Below are positions 1-11,026 of a DNA stretch of 64,000 nucleotides, in pieces. Made by a program: the position numbers and the translations under genes. A model generated the notes under the pieces. That model did no database searches. It was not told where the DNA came from and saw nothing but the letters and a program-made list of their open reading frames with translations. The stretch is from Astrothelium macrocarpum. Its lineage: Eukaryota; Ascomycota; Dothideomycetes; Trypetheliales; Trypetheliaceae. The DNA lies in the NCBI GenBank assembly GCA_021030915.1, contig JAGEMR010000033.1, forward strand, positions 186,001 to 250,000, written 5' to 3'. Position 1 is the stretch's first letter; every line of letters starts with the position of its first letter.

Positions 1-1338
1 TCGCACGAAAGGGACGTCACTACCAACCCTAACACGCATGAACATTCCCACTCGTCGAGCTTCAAGACCCTGTCTACAGTGCACGCCTTGACCCTAGGCT
101 CTGGTGACGGCATCTTCTCTGATATCGTACCCTTGATTGAGCGAGCTCAATTCGAAGTTCTCTTTGTGACTTGCTTCTGGGCACGGAGTTCCTCACTAAG
201 TAGAGTCGCATCATGTCTGAAGAACCTGTCCACACGTGCTCTTGAACGTGGGCGCAAGATTCGGGTTCGCATCTGTCTCTCGTCGTTGTCCCTTCTGCAA
301 AAGCTGTTCCACACGTCTTCAATGGCTGGCCATGTGTATCCACCTTCGGTATGGATGAAGAAATTTGGCCTTCCATCTCCGGCAGACCTCACGGGTCTTG
401 ATCTAGAGATCAAGAGTATTTTCATTAGACCATTTAGTGTTATGCATCCAAAATTCATCATTGTTGACCGCGAACACCTATTCCTCCCGAGTTGCAATGT
501 GAGCTGGGAAAATTGGTTTGAAGGTTGCCTTCAGGCCTCGGGACCACTTGTCGATCACTTTGTCAAATTCTGGGAAGACTTCTGGGCAGATGCTGGAGAC
601 AAATGTACATTTCTCGTGAAAACGCATATACCCTTGCAACAACCCTATACGTCTTCCGTTGGCTTTAGAAAAATCGAGCTCAATTTTAAAGATATCGAGT
701 CTGCTTTTCTCCTTTCTCCCCATCACTCTAGTCCACAATTTCGACCTTTTCCTTGGCAGCGTGCTGCTAGACCACCCCTAACACCGCTCAACACATTTTT
801 GCTTCATGCATTCAACAACGCCAAAACCAAAATATACATGCAGACACCAAACATCACTTCAACTCCCGTCCTTGAAGCCCTTCTAGCCGCGTTGAAGCGT
901 GGCGTTGATATACATATTGTGACCAGCGAGCGACTCATGCTTCTCGAGCAACTGATCACAGCAGGCACGACAACATACAGGTGCCTAAGGAAGCTAAAGC
1001 GCCAATTCCATCAGCTCCTTTCGAAGAAACAGAAGTTTTCGCCTGATGAAGAACAGGGATCAGACAAAGATCTGGGATCACTCAGGATCGAATTCTTTAT
1101 CAAGGCTTCTAATAATGCACAAGTCCATCTCGATCCAGATCCTGTCCAGTCACATCTGAAGCTCACCATTGTAGATGAGCAAGTTGTGGTATTCGGTAGC
1201 GGCAATATGGATAGAGCCAGTTGGTTCACTAGTCAGGAGCTTGGTGTCGCTTTTGTGTCGTCATCACTCGCGCAGACGGTCATGCACGGTCTGAAGGCTT
1301 GTCTAGCTTCCAGGACGAAATTAGACTTTGATGGCTAA
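1..1338 (+). CDS. Phospholipase D-like protein, 5' end outside window
   Basis: The frame is open from base 1 to the TAA at 1336-1338, and the first in-frame ATG lies well inside conserved sequence, so the gene starts upstream of the window. About 445 residues are present. Two HxKx4D signatures of the phospholipase D superfamily are visible: HPKFIIVD (about 440-465) and HLKLTIVD followed by FGSGNMD (about 1150-1210). The second is the stronger match, with the usual G-S-G-N after the motif. Families with two such motifs hydrolyse or transfer phosphodiester groups, as in PLD and cardiolipin synthase. The substrate here cannot be told from sequence. No signal peptide can be judged because the N terminus is missing. 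It is convergent with the DUF218 gene, with only 55 bp between the stop codons. Confidence 0.8.
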   Translation, partial: SHERDVTTNPNTHEHSHSSSFKTLSTVHALTLGSGDGIFSDIVPLIERAQFEVLFVTCFWARSSSLSRVASCLKNLSTRALERGRKIRVRICLSSLSLLQKLFHTSSMAGHVYPPSVWMKKFGLPSPADLTGLDLEIKSIFIRPFSVMHPKFIIVDREHLFLPSCNVSWENWFEGCLQASGPLVDHFVKFWEDFWADAGDKCTFLVKTHIPLQQPYTSSVGFRKIELNFKDIESAFLLSPHHSSPQFRPFPWQRAARPPLTPLNTFLLHAFNNAKTKIYMQTPNITSTPVLEALLAALKRGVDIHIVTSERLMLLEQLITAGTTTYRCLRKLKRQFHQLLSKKQKFSPDEEQGSDKDLGSLRIEFFIKASNNAQVHLDPDPVQSHLKLTIVDEQVVVFGSGNMDRASWFTSQELGVAFVSSSLAQTVMHGLKACLASRTKLDFDG

Positions 1339-1393
1339 CACAGCTGATCGAACCCACCCTCAGCCGTCCTCGGGTTCAGTTGCTGCGCTGCCT

Positions 1394-2197
1394 TTATGTC
1401 CATGGCAGCTCGTGTGGGAAGACTTCTCGTCCTGAATCTCCTCCCTGCCACAGGAGGAGACCTTGGACGCCTAGTTCAAGATCGTGTTGCATAGGTTCAA
1501 GTGCGACTCTATCCCAGCCGCGACTGTCACGTTTTTGGGACAGAAACTTTCCAATTCCGTAAGGATCCTCTATAAAAGCGTCGTACGCTCTGGCTTTCTC
1601 ACCGCTTTCTGTCTCATCCAGTTCCATAGCAGAAAAAGGCGGATTTATACCCTGTACTGAAATGCGTTCTCCTGGCCAGCGTATGGCTGGTGCATGTAAT
1701 TCTAAAAATCGACGGGCTTTGAACGCATGGGTGATCACAGTGACATGGTATGGATATCGGCCTGTTTGTTTTCGAAATTTTAGAATCGAGAACAAGAGGT
1801 TTTGATAGCTGTCGGTCGCTGCCTCTTCCAATAATACTCTATCCTTCACTTCATTCCAGACTTGTCCAAGGCAAGGGTGCCCATTCTGGTGGAGGACTTC
1901 ACAAGCGCGGAAATAGCTACGAGCTTCGCTTTGGTCAATGACGTCCCGTTCTGTGTAGCCTCCTGATATAACCAACCAGCTATTCTGGTGTTGGCTGAGT
2001 AGAAAGAGCGAAGACAGGATGTGAAAAAGGAAGGTCTCGTGCTCGCTAGGCTTTTGGCCTTTGCTACATTGATAGGGAGAGAGGTGCCACGAAGATTCGA
2101 GGGTTGGATCTCTGGCAGAGAGAGAACCCTGATAAATACTGTGACAGCACAATATGATGAGCTCTTGGACGGGCGAATCCTCAATTTCACTGCTCAT
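1394..2197 (-). CDS. DUF218 (YdcF-like) domain protein
   Basis: Single-exon frame of 267 residues starting at an ATG at 2197. The N-terminal part has the alternating hydrophobic strand ELIILCCHSIY. It is followed by LVISGGYT and a conserved S-E-A (DQSEARSY), then a second block with TVITHAFKARRF. This layout is that of DUF218/YdcF-type proteins, a Rossmann-like family found from bacteria to fungi. Bacterial members have been linked to envelope and vancomycin-sensitivity phenotypes, and the fungal role is unknown. No signal peptide or membrane span is evident, so a soluble protein is likely. It is divergent from the metallophosphatase gene at 2647 and convergent with the phospholipase D-like gene. 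Confidence 0.75.
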   Translation of the reverse strand: MSSEIEDSPVQELIILCCHSIYQGSLSARDPTLESSWHLSPYQCSKGQKPSEHETFLFHILSSLFLLSQHQNSWLVISGGYTERDVIDQSEARSYFRACEVLHQNGHPCLGQVWNEVKDRVLLEEAATDSYQNLLFSILKFRKQTGRYPYHVTVITHAFKARRFLELHAPAIRWPGERISVQGINPPFSAMELDETESGEKARAYDAFIEDPYGIGKFLSQKRDSRGWDRVALEPMQHDLELGVQGLLLWQGGDSGREVFPHELPWT

Positions 2198-2646
2198 TTC
2201 GTGCGCAAAACACTTGGCACCAAAGCATTGACCTGCATATGGTTTGAAACTGTCTTCGCAATCGCTAGAAAAGTTGAGATGAGCTTCGCTGAGATGTACA
2301 GTAGACTAATGTCACTTAAGCCAATGCAAGCAGGGCAAGCAGGGCCATCGGCGCTTTGGCGATTGATAGGAAAAATTTACCAGACGTCAAAACAGAGCGT
2401 GTTTTACATCTCTGGGTACTGGTGTGACGAGATAATGAATTTGCTTTTTTCACCTATTTTGCCGACGATTGCGTCCAAGGGAGGATCGGAACTTCTCCCA
2501 GCCAGTTACCTTTAAACGTGACATCGTCCCATGATTTTCCCACTTTTCCTTTCCATCGAATGTCGGCACTCTCTTCTGACTGGATGACAGAACCTGTACC
2601 TTGTTAGCTCTAAGTAAAAAAAACTTGTAGTCTCCAAAAAGTATCA
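2198..2646. other. Divergent intergenic region
   Basis: 449 bp between two divergently transcribed genes, presumably holding both promoters. No recognisable operator or canonical TATA box stands out. Longer open frames here are antisense shadows of the DUF218 gene. Confidence 0.5.
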
Positions 2647-4014
2647 ATGGCTCCATCAAGAGGATCAAGAGGATCAAGAGGATCAAGCTTGATCATTACT
2701 GCGAGTATTTGTGCTGTTTTGTTCCTCGTGCTGTCCGCGATGTTATCCAAGTCCTTGTATACAGCCTGTCTTCTTGGATTTTGTTACCATTCTATAGCAA
2801 CGCCAATTACGAGTGATACGTCGGCATTGCGATTCACGAGCAATGGGACTTTCCAGATTGCTGTCTTCGAAGATTTGCATTATGGAGAAGGTGAGCATTT
2901 AGCAATTCACATGATGAATTGAAACTGCAAATGAAAGGGTTTTGGGCTTATCAGATATCGCTATGTCTCAGCGGAGAATCTTGACTGGGGACCACAGCAA
3001 GATGTCAACTCCACCCGAGTGATGAACGAGATTTTGGACACAGAAAGCCCCCAGCTTGTCGTTCTGAATGGCGACCTTATAACTGGAGAGAACACTTTTT
3101 TGGAAAATTCGACACACTACGTCGATAAGATCGTAGCACCACTTGTTGAACGTAATCTCAAGTGGGCATCAACTTATGGCAATCATGACAGTGACTACAA
3201 CATCTCCGGCGAGGGCATTCTAGCTCGAGAGCACTTGTACACCAACAGTTTAACTCAAAGCATGGTCAACACTACCAATTCAGGAGTGTCCAATTACTTT
3301 CTCCCCGTATATCCAGCCAATACGGCAAGTCAGACACCAGAGCTCCTACTGTGGTTCTTTGATAGCAAAGGAGGCAATTATTTTCAGCAGCTATCGTCTA
3401 ATGGCACTGAGGTATCTCGACCAGACTGGGTCGACCAATCGGTGGTCGATTGGTTTACTCAGGAGAAAGCTCGCATCACGCAGTTGTATGGCCGCACCAT
3501 ACCTTCTCTCGCATTCTTCCACATCCCAGTCAATGCTATGCTAGCATTTCAAAATCAAGGCGTATCGTCAACCCGAGAACCAGGCATCAATGATGACGTT
3601 CCACTCGCGCAACAAGGCCAAGGTTCGCTACAGGGAGATGCCACGGAAGAAGTCGCGCAATACGGGGGCCAGGACATTCCGTTCATGAAAGCGCTTCTTG
3701 CTACGGAAGGACTCATGGCTACGTTTAGCGGGCATGATCACGGTGATGACTGGTGTTTCAATTGGAACTCGACACTGCCTGGGATGAATTTCAGCGGAAA
3801 CGGACTTGATATGTGCTTTGGTAGACATAGCGGTTATGGGGGGTATGGCTCGTGGACGAGAGGGAGCAGGCAGATTTTGCTAACTAAGCAGACTTTGGGT
3901 ACATCGGTGGAAACGTGGGTCAGATTGGAAGATGGAAGCGTTAGCGGGAGAGTGTCGTTGAACGGGACATACGGAAGCGATGAATATCCGGCTGTAGTTG
4001 ATAGCTCGACATAA
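2647..4014 (+). CDS. Calcineurin-like phosphoesterase (Dcr2/purple acid phosphatase-like), membrane-anchored
   Basis: Two exons, 2647-2890 and 2972-4014, with an 81-bp intron (gtgagc...ctcag, phase 1), give 428 residues. Metallophosphoesterase motifs appear in order: D76-L-H78 in FEDLHYG, NGDLITGE, the YGNHD signature, a histidine in FFHIPV, and SGHDHGDDW near the C terminus. Residues about 15-48 are hydrophobic and follow a short basic, Ser/Gly-rich start, which suggests a signal anchor with a lumenal or outside catalytic domain. Several N-x-S/T sites fit that. Fungal relatives include Dcr2 of yeast, which dephosphorylates Ire1 and Sic1. The substrate here is not shown by sequence. The splice is supported because the join restores a continuous motif region around the first metal-binding residues. 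Confidence 0.85.
2656..2682 (+). repeat. 9-bp tandem repeat, three copies, inside the phosphoesterase gene
   Basis: Three exact copies of tcaagagga plus part of a fourth. They encode an S-R-G repeat just before the hydrophobic anchor, so copy number would change the cytosolic tail length in steps of three residues. Confidence 0.85.
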
Positions 4015-4339
4015 TTGGGAGAGATGAACCATGGGAATGGCCCGATGGGGAAATGGGATTTCGATTCACGCATGACCACTCCACTTCCGTCACCCTGCAG
4101 CGCCCTGCATTGCTTTCACCCTGCACCCTCTCTCACCGCTCCACTCCACCTGTCCAACCTCTTGATTGTTGCCCAGATATTGCTAGTCGCTCTAGCCGCT
4201 TAACAATTGACCTGTCACGGGTCGTCTCTCACTCCAACACTCGACCTGACACCCCCACCCGTGGCCCCCACCTCAAAGCTACATGCGAAAACTTCTCTTC
4301 CCCGCCATTTCCCTATCTTCTACAACACCTGATTGAACC
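4015..4339. other. Intergenic region, pyrimidine-rich leader
   Basis: 325 bp between two tandem + strand genes. The second half is strongly C/T-rich (about 4080-4330), as is common for fungal 5' untranslated regions. No gene is supported. Confidence 0.5.
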
Positions 4340-5270
4340 ATGACGAGACGAATAGTATACGGAGCTGGTCTATGGGCGTTCGTGGCCGGTACGTCTGCAA
4401 TTGCTCACAACACAAGCACAGCAACGTATTGGATCCTTCAGACTCGAAGCTAACACAATTTCCTCCGTCCAGCATTGGCCCTTACAATCGCGAGCATCAT
4501 TGAACCTAAGTGGATATCTTGGGATAGACAGAACGTACGTCTCTTTGTCGCCACCACCCTGTCTTTTCCTGGTTTAAACATGAAACTTTCTGCACGATAT
4601 CGAAATCCTACTTTTCCAATTCTCCTCTTACCGCTTCTCCCACAGCACGCTAACAATTCTCCCTGCAGACCAAGGGCGCACTTCTCCACGACTCCTATGG
4701 CTTACACCAACGTTGCTCCTCCCTCACTGGCACCTGCACCGAGTTTCCGCAGTTCTCTGATTGCACAGGTACCAACCGCCACTTCTGCAGCGCATGGCGG
4801 AGCGTCGGCTTTCTGATGAGCTTTGCCGTCGTGGTGGAGCTTGCAGGGGGAATTGCATTTGGTGTTGTGTTGTTGGGAGGTCGGCAGAAGAGGGAAGTGG
4901 GATGGAAGGTGTTGGGATGGTTGCTAGGTGTGGCGGCGGTCACGCAGATTATTGCTATGGCGGTAGTGGTGAGTATCCTCTTTCCTGGCCATGTCCTCCA
5001 ACTTCCGGTGGTTGAACCAAGGAACATTCTGGGAGTAGATCGCTTGATAGAGTGAATGCTGACGGCTGGTGGGCATAGGCGTATCTATACAACCATGATG
5101 AGAGGTTCACCCCGGGCTGGAGGCTCGATGTCTCCTGGATACTGTGCACGGTGAGCTGGTGTATCCTTACACTTGATGTAACTGGTATCATCACTGCGGC
5201 GTTTGTCTTGCCTTCGGAAGGCGATTACGAGCTCATACCTGATCGGCCAGTACATCATACGGGAGCATAG
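4340..5270 (+). CDS. Four-helix claudin/PMP22-like membrane protein
   Basis: Four exons fit in phase: 4340-4388, 4473-4534, 4669-4968 and 5079-5270, giving 200 residues. Each junction has a GT donor and AG acceptor. The protein has four hydrophobic stretches: an N-terminal helix, then VGFLMSFAVVVELAGGIAF, then VLGWLLGVAAVTQIIAMAVV, then a final one ending in ITAAFVLP. Between helices one and two is an extracellular-type loop with a W..W pair and several cysteines (HQRCSSLTGTC, SDCTG, HFCSAW). This layout is that of the claudin/PMP22/SUR7 group. Members in fungi sit in the plasma membrane and shape cell wall or eisosome domains. Whether this one does so is inference. The tail is short and polar. 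Confidence 0.7.
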
Positions 5271-5896
5271 GACTTGAAATAGCATGAAAGAGATGGTTAG
5301 CTATATGGCATGTAGATGTTGGGGCTTGGAGTGGAACTTCAAGGCCCATTTACTTACATTGCAGGCTTGATTTTCTACACTGGGGTGGTAATGTGTTGTG
5401 GTTTTCAACGATTTTGTCGATGCATTTCAAGGGTTTGGTTTCGAAGCATTGCATCTATCAAGTATCTTTCTACTGTTCATACTTTTCCGGGGCCAAGCTT
5501 TTTTTCAGTGCCAGCATTTATGGGCTTGTTTGTCAATACCCCATTTTCGTTTGGTCATGTTACTTTGTCTTGTCAGCTCTGAGCATACACATAGCAAAGG
5601 AATTTAATTCAACTAAAAGATTTTTCCTACAGGATATCTATAATTGGCGTTCCTAAACAAAGCTAAACAAAAGGAGCCACCATCAAACTTTTCTGGACGC
5701 CATGCCAACAGCACCAGCAATGTACATCACCTTTTCAGATCCACAAGATCAAGAATGTCCGTTCGCAACCGCAAGCAAAGCAAGTTCGCGAATGTCTTTT
5801 TAGATTGCAGTCGAGATTTTTGACACCATAGCTCATACTCATCTCTCTCATGCTTTCCGCCTGACCTCACCCACAACGCCTTGCCTTTGCTCCACT
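5271..5896. other. Convergent intergenic region
   Basis: Tail-to-tail spacer between the claudin-like gene and ILV5. The stretch 5380-5580 is T-rich with overlapping short frames in several phases and no family signature. It probably contains both 3' untranslated regions. Confidence 0.5.
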
Positions 5897-7293
5897 TTAA
5901 GCATTCTCCGGTCTCAAGCTCCTCACCGCCTTCCCTGCTCTCCAGATTTCCAGATCCCGAATCTCCTTCATCTCTTGCTCAAAAGCCTCTCGATAGTCTT
6001 TTCTGCTATTAAATTCCAACGCCTTCTGTGTCTCCTTGCCTGTCTCGACACTCTCATACAGGTCCTTAAATACGGGCTTCAAAGTCTCCTTGAACCGCTT
6101 ACTCCAGTCGATTGCTCCTCGTCGTGCCGTCGTTGAGCACGCAGCATACATGTAGTCCATACCATTCGCGCCAATCAGCGGATACAGCGACTGGGTGGCT
6201 TCTTCGACGGTTTCATTGAATGCCTCAGATGGGGAGTGGCCTTTCTCTCGCAGGACCTCATACTGGGCGAGGAACATGCCGTGGATACCACCCATAAGGC
6301 AACCGCGCTCGCCGTACAGGTCGCTGTAGACTTCCTTGGCAAAGGTTGTCTGGTAGAGGTAGCCGGAGCCGATAGCGACGCCCAAGGCAACTGCTTTTTC
6401 CTGCGCCTTGCCTGTTACGTCTTGGTGGACTGCGATGGAGGAGTTGATACCTCGTCCTTCGCGGAAGAGGGTCCGCACAGTGCGACCGCTACCTTTAGGG
6501 GCAACAAGAATAACGTCAATGTTAGAAGGAACATCGACGCCGGTTTGGGATTGGAAGATGGGAGAGAAGCCGTGGGAGAAGTAGAGTGTCTGTGAATGGA
6601 CGAAAAAAACAGTAAGCTATAATTCAGGTTGCACAGATTTGGAGCGCTTGGGCTATCGGCATACCTTTCCTTCAGTCAGGTGCGGCTTAATGGCAGGCCA
6701 GGTCTCGCTCTGCGCTGCATCACTGAGGAGGTTCATAACAATTGTACCCCTTGAGATAGCTTCGTCAACATCGAAGAGATTTGTGCCAGGAATCCAGCCG
6801 TCCTGCTGCGCTTCCTGCCAGGACTTGCCATTCTTGCGAACTCCGACAATGACATTGAGGCCGTTGTCACGGAGATTCAGACCTTGGCCGTGGCCTTGAG
6901 AGCCGTAACCGATAAGGGCAAGGGTATCATTCTTGAAGTAGTCCTAGTATAGATGAGTGACCGTTTTAAATGAGAAATCTCTCGTAGTAATTATTACTCA
7001 CAAGAAGTTTTTCTCTGGGCCAATCGTCTCGTTCTGGATTTTCAGTCAGTCAAGCAGACGAACTACACAAATCGTTACTTACCATAGACAGTTTCTTTGT
7101 GTCCAGCAAAGTCTACAGTCTTCAAGCCACGCCAATGTTGCAAAGGGGCAGCAATAGTTCTGGGCGCAGTAAAGTTAGACGCTCTTGTAACGGAGCTTAG
7201 AGCAGAAATAAAAGTTGCAGGTTGTCGAGCTGCTGGCTGGGTCAATTGCCTAGCAGAAGTGCGAAAAGCTCTGGAAGCGGTTCTAGAGGCCAT
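5897..7293 (-). CDS. ILV5: Ketol-acid reductoisomerase, mitochondrial
   Basis: Four exons on the minus strand, 7293-7083, 7033-7002, 6943-6665 and 6589-5897, give 404 residues, the usual length for fungal Ilv5. All phases agree. The first exon encodes a basic, Ser/Ala/Arg-rich presequence of about 50 residues typical of mitochondrial import. The second is a 32-nt mini-exon. The third carries the NADPH-binding glycine motif GYGSQGHGQG, and the fourth the KARI C-terminal knotted domain with GSGRTVRTLFREGRG. The enzyme catalyses the isomerisation and NADPH reduction of acetolactate and acetohydroxybutyrate, the second step of valine/isoleucine synthesis. Yeast Ilv5 also packages mitochondrial DNA. 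No convincing Gcn4-type TGACTC site was found close upstream. Confidence 0.95.
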
Positions 7294-8311
7294 GGCAAGT
7301 GTTTATAGGTGTGTATCTGGAGAGAAGACGAGATTGTGGAGGAATTGGCAAGCTGAAATGGTGGCTACAGTGAGAATGACTGATTTTCTAAGAATTTGAA
7401 GCTTCCCATGCCGATGTCGGAGCAAGTCGCCTAAGTACGTCAGGTTGATCAGCCACATGGCTGGCCAGATTTACCTCGCGTAGAGCCTCTTGAACAAAAT
7501 CCATCGCGACGCCTTGGAATTTTCAGCACTTTCATTCAAGAGCAAAAGCAACAGCAACGGCAGATTTGCAAGACATTTCAAAGTCACAATGTAGATTGAC
7601 CGTTTGTTGTATTTGGTGCATCATCTGCTCAACATTAAATCGAGCGAAGTCGTAAAGTCTTGTCGATCAGCTCCCAAGCTCAGTATGAGGCCAGTGAGTT
7701 CATTATTCCCTACTTTGTCATGGCACCCGCGGGTTTGGGCACAACTATCTCGTAATACTCTTCAGTGGCCGATGTCTGTCCCATCTGGCATGTTGTCATT
7801 GAGATTCCAAGGCTTAATTGACCAAGAGTCTGTTGAGTACTCCCACAAATGGAACGCAATCAACACTCATGCCGATTGTGTTCCATTGGGCATGACTAGA
7901 TGTTGCACATTGGATGCAGAAAAATGCAGTGGCATTGGAGGCCCATCAGCTGACGAAATGCTTGCAACCGCCGTGAGCAACAATTTCATTTAGTTCGTAC
8001 TACCATATGTGCCTTGTGTAGATGCTTTCCTCATGAACTTCACTGCCGTGGCAATGCAGTTACAAAGGTTTGCCTAGCATGCTAGTCTCAAAGGCTCTAA
8101 ATTTCCAGAGCTTCTCCTGAAGTACGAGGCTCTAAACTTTCATGACTTTGCTCTTCCCAGAACAACGAGAACCAGCACACACCTTTGTCAATCTTCCCGA
8201 AGGGATTTTTTGTCACATTTTCCACATCTGGTCGCGTTAACCAAAAATCGAAAAATCAGCTCATCGGTATGGTATTTCGACGTCTTTTGCTTCCTTTGAA
8301 AGACTTTTACG
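7294..8311. other. Divergent intergenic region
   Basis: About 1 kb between ILV5 and the CorA-like gene. A 129-codon frame at 7604-7993 begins with TTG and has no recognisable domain. I do not support it as a gene. The rest shows no evident feature. Confidence 0.45.
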
Positions 8312-10226
8312 ATGTCGACGACAAGCCTTACAGAATCGAACGTCAAGTTCGAACATGCAGAAGGTGAAACGAACTATCCGACGGCTACAGAGATTCCCCT
8401 CCAAACGTACATAGAGGTCTGGGGAGAGGGAATTGCGTCCAAAGGGTGGCATTCACGGATGCATGAAGGAGAAGATCGTCCGAGCGGTCATATTGCAATT
8501 ATTGATATCACTGCTTCTGGCGACATAAATGAATGGCAAATAGACTTTCCGGATTTCCCTCCACAGGACAAACAGCAATTTGGTTTCGATTATCTTGGAT
8601 CGGGCCCAGACGTTGAATGGATCTGCAAGAATCGAGAAAGACTGCAGGAACTTGGTGGGAATCAAGAAGCTCGAATAATAGTGTTTGAACGGACATCTCA
8701 TCTCTAGATCCGGGAGCTGGCTGGTTTGATTTACAACATCGAACCAATGTTCTTCAGAGATGTAGCTCTTTCACAAGATCTCAAAAGAGATATTGATGTG
8801 TGGACATGGTCTGAACACGAAATACCCGAATTTATGACTGGACATTCACCACCGCATTTAAACTTTGGCCAAGGCTGGACTGACAAAATAGTCACCGATA
8901 ACCAAGACACATTGCGTGGGCCTAAAAAAATCGGTGAGCTACCTTATGTATGGATAGACACTCTGTATCACTGACATCAAGCAGTCATCGTGTCAGCACC
9001 GAATATAAACACAACTCCACGCCCGGCCAATTTACTAGGGCAGCCACTCTCCGCTAGCTATCGCCAAACACCAACACTAGACACTCTATATAATGAGGAT
9101 CACGGTGCTTTATTTCCAGTGAACTGCGTCGAAGTCTACGTGGAAGCTATTCGGAGATGCGACACTTCATTTCATACCATTGCTTGTGACGATCCTCTCA
9201 CGTTTTTGTTGCCTATACTAGGAATTTGCGCTACAATTCTACGAGGAGAGCTTGACGATTGCGACAAGCTGGTTCGTATAGGAAAAGGAGAGTGGCGAAG
9301 AAGGTCAGCTCTGGTTGAAAGAGCCTGGGATCACCTACGTATGCTGAAGCATGACGGAACACGGCCGCTAGATTGCTTCCGTCAATATGACATCGATCAT
9401 AACAATGGTCGCACACAAAAGAGAGAAGAATATGTTCTCATCTCAAAGAAGTTTGAGCGAATCATGGAACAGACACTCCGAACCGAACAGCTTGCCAGGG
9501 ATTATCTTCAAGCGCATGTTGGGTGGTTGAGCCTGGACGAGTCCCGCGAATCCATTAGGCAGTCCAAATTGGCTATAGAGGAATCAAGGCGTACAAAATT
9601 GAGTACGTCTTCATCTCACTTCATTCCAAGCTGCATTAATTACTGATACGATTGCCTTAACGTTAGTGACCGTCCTTGCATTCTTCTTTGTCCCAATAAG
9701 CTTGAGCACTTCAATCTTCGGAATGAACATCAACGAGCTCAATCAGTCAGGACAACGGCTTTGGGTCTTCATTATCACAACCTTTGCCATTTTCACGGTC
9801 TCCACTCTGTCATGGGGCGCACTGTATCAGCTTTATAAATACAATTCGCTTCCAGAAGAGGATATGGAACTTGGACGTGGCAGAGCGGATGCACTTCGAG
9901 ATAAATGGCATAGCGATGTACCATGGCAGCTGAGATTCCACCAATTTCTACGGCTGATCTGGCATGGCCATGTGATTTGGGCATGGCAATCCGGCATTGC
10001 TTTCTCACTCCTGACCAATGGCAGAAAAGGATTCATCAAGTCTTGTTCCGATCACATGGGCTTCAAAACAGATTTTAGCCGTCTTTCTGAGCGAACTGTA
10101 TTCTTCATCGACAATCATCTCTCTAACCCGGTATGGGATCATGCACACAGACCTTGTGCATATATTGTCATGCACCTCGATCAAGGGAATGGGTTCAAAT
10201 GTTCCAAGCTTGAAACGAAGAGCTGA
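8312..10226 (+). pseudogene. CorA-like magnesium transporter family gene with in-frame amber codon
   Basis: Three exons are inferred: 8312-8933, 8985-9602 and 9667-10226 (introns of 51 and 64 bp with clear branch points), totalling 599 codons. The C-terminal third has two membrane helices and the hallmark G-M-N motif in STSIFGMNINEL, as in CorA/Mrs2-type channels and the large family of fungal CorA-like proteins. A TAG at 8705-8707 interrupts exon 1 in frame. The sequence continues in the same frame with family-like sequence (LIYNIEPMFF), and no GT-AG intron removes the stop without deleting this segment. The gene is therefore either a recent pseudogene, a read-through case or a sequencing error. 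After the GMN helices there is a polar tail of about 140 residues. Confidence 0.7.
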
Positions 10227-11026
10227 TCCGGTTCCATTTGATTCAAGACATTCGTTGCTCGCTCGAATTGGTCGAGTAAAACTCAAAAATGCGGGTTTCG
10301 CTACTGCATCAGCATTCTCAAAATAGTCAGTTATGAGGGGCTGCCTGGAGAGTCCGCTTCGGAGAGGAGCGAAATTGGACTGTCTCTTTCCATGTCTTGT
10401 GTTTGCGGTACCAGACGGTTCCTTGGTCTTCACAGCTTTGTCTCTATCCTTTGTTATGTTTATTCGCTATGACTGTGGATACAGTGTACATTTCGTTTTG
10501 AACGTCTCTGTACGAAGAAGGGAGTCACTGATAAACTCAATGCAAAGCATGATAATCCGAGACCCATGCATCACGGTCCTGAAATGAGCCAAGTTCGTTA
10601 TTAGCTGGCCGTCAAACGCTTTCAAACATCACAACTGTCGTGGGTTAATCAAAGTGGCTCTCGTAGAGTCTTATTGATATGGCAGTGTAATAATTAATTA
10701 GAGTCGTCTGCCTGCTCACCTGGTACTACAAATAAACCCGTAACGTGTATAGCCAATCAATTTCCTATTCACACTCATATTATTGCATTCTTTGCCGTAA
10801 TTAATCGTAGATTGAAGTCTGTATGCTTCACGTATTGGGCGTCTTGGTGGATCAATAATGTAGTAGAGATGAGACGTTTAGCATGAGCGCTTCAACTCTT
10901 GCTTGCTGCCGTGTGTTCACCTCTAGAACTTCGGAACTACAAGAGTCCAACACGACTACAGACTGCCTTGAAGTCATCCAACTTTGAGCAAAGTCGATCC
11001 CCAACTGACAGAACCAGAATCTCACA
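10227..11026. other. Intergenic region
   Basis: 800 bp between two tandem genes. Short frames here have no family signature. The segment 10690-10850 is AT-rich. No gene or repeat is supported. Confidence 0.5.

Noticed and set aside
2021..2515. 164-codon + strand frame
   Set aside because: It opens inside the antisense of the DUF218 gene, has no recognisable domain, and the opposite strand has clear family motifs.
7604..7993. 129-codon frame upstream of the CorA-like gene
   Set aside because: It begins with TTG, not ATG, and shows no domain or splice support.
8655..8759. Possible intron that would bypass the amber codon in the CorA-like gene
   Set aside because: It would be in frame, but it would delete about 35 codons of family-like sequence on both sides of the stop, so it is an unlikely real intron.
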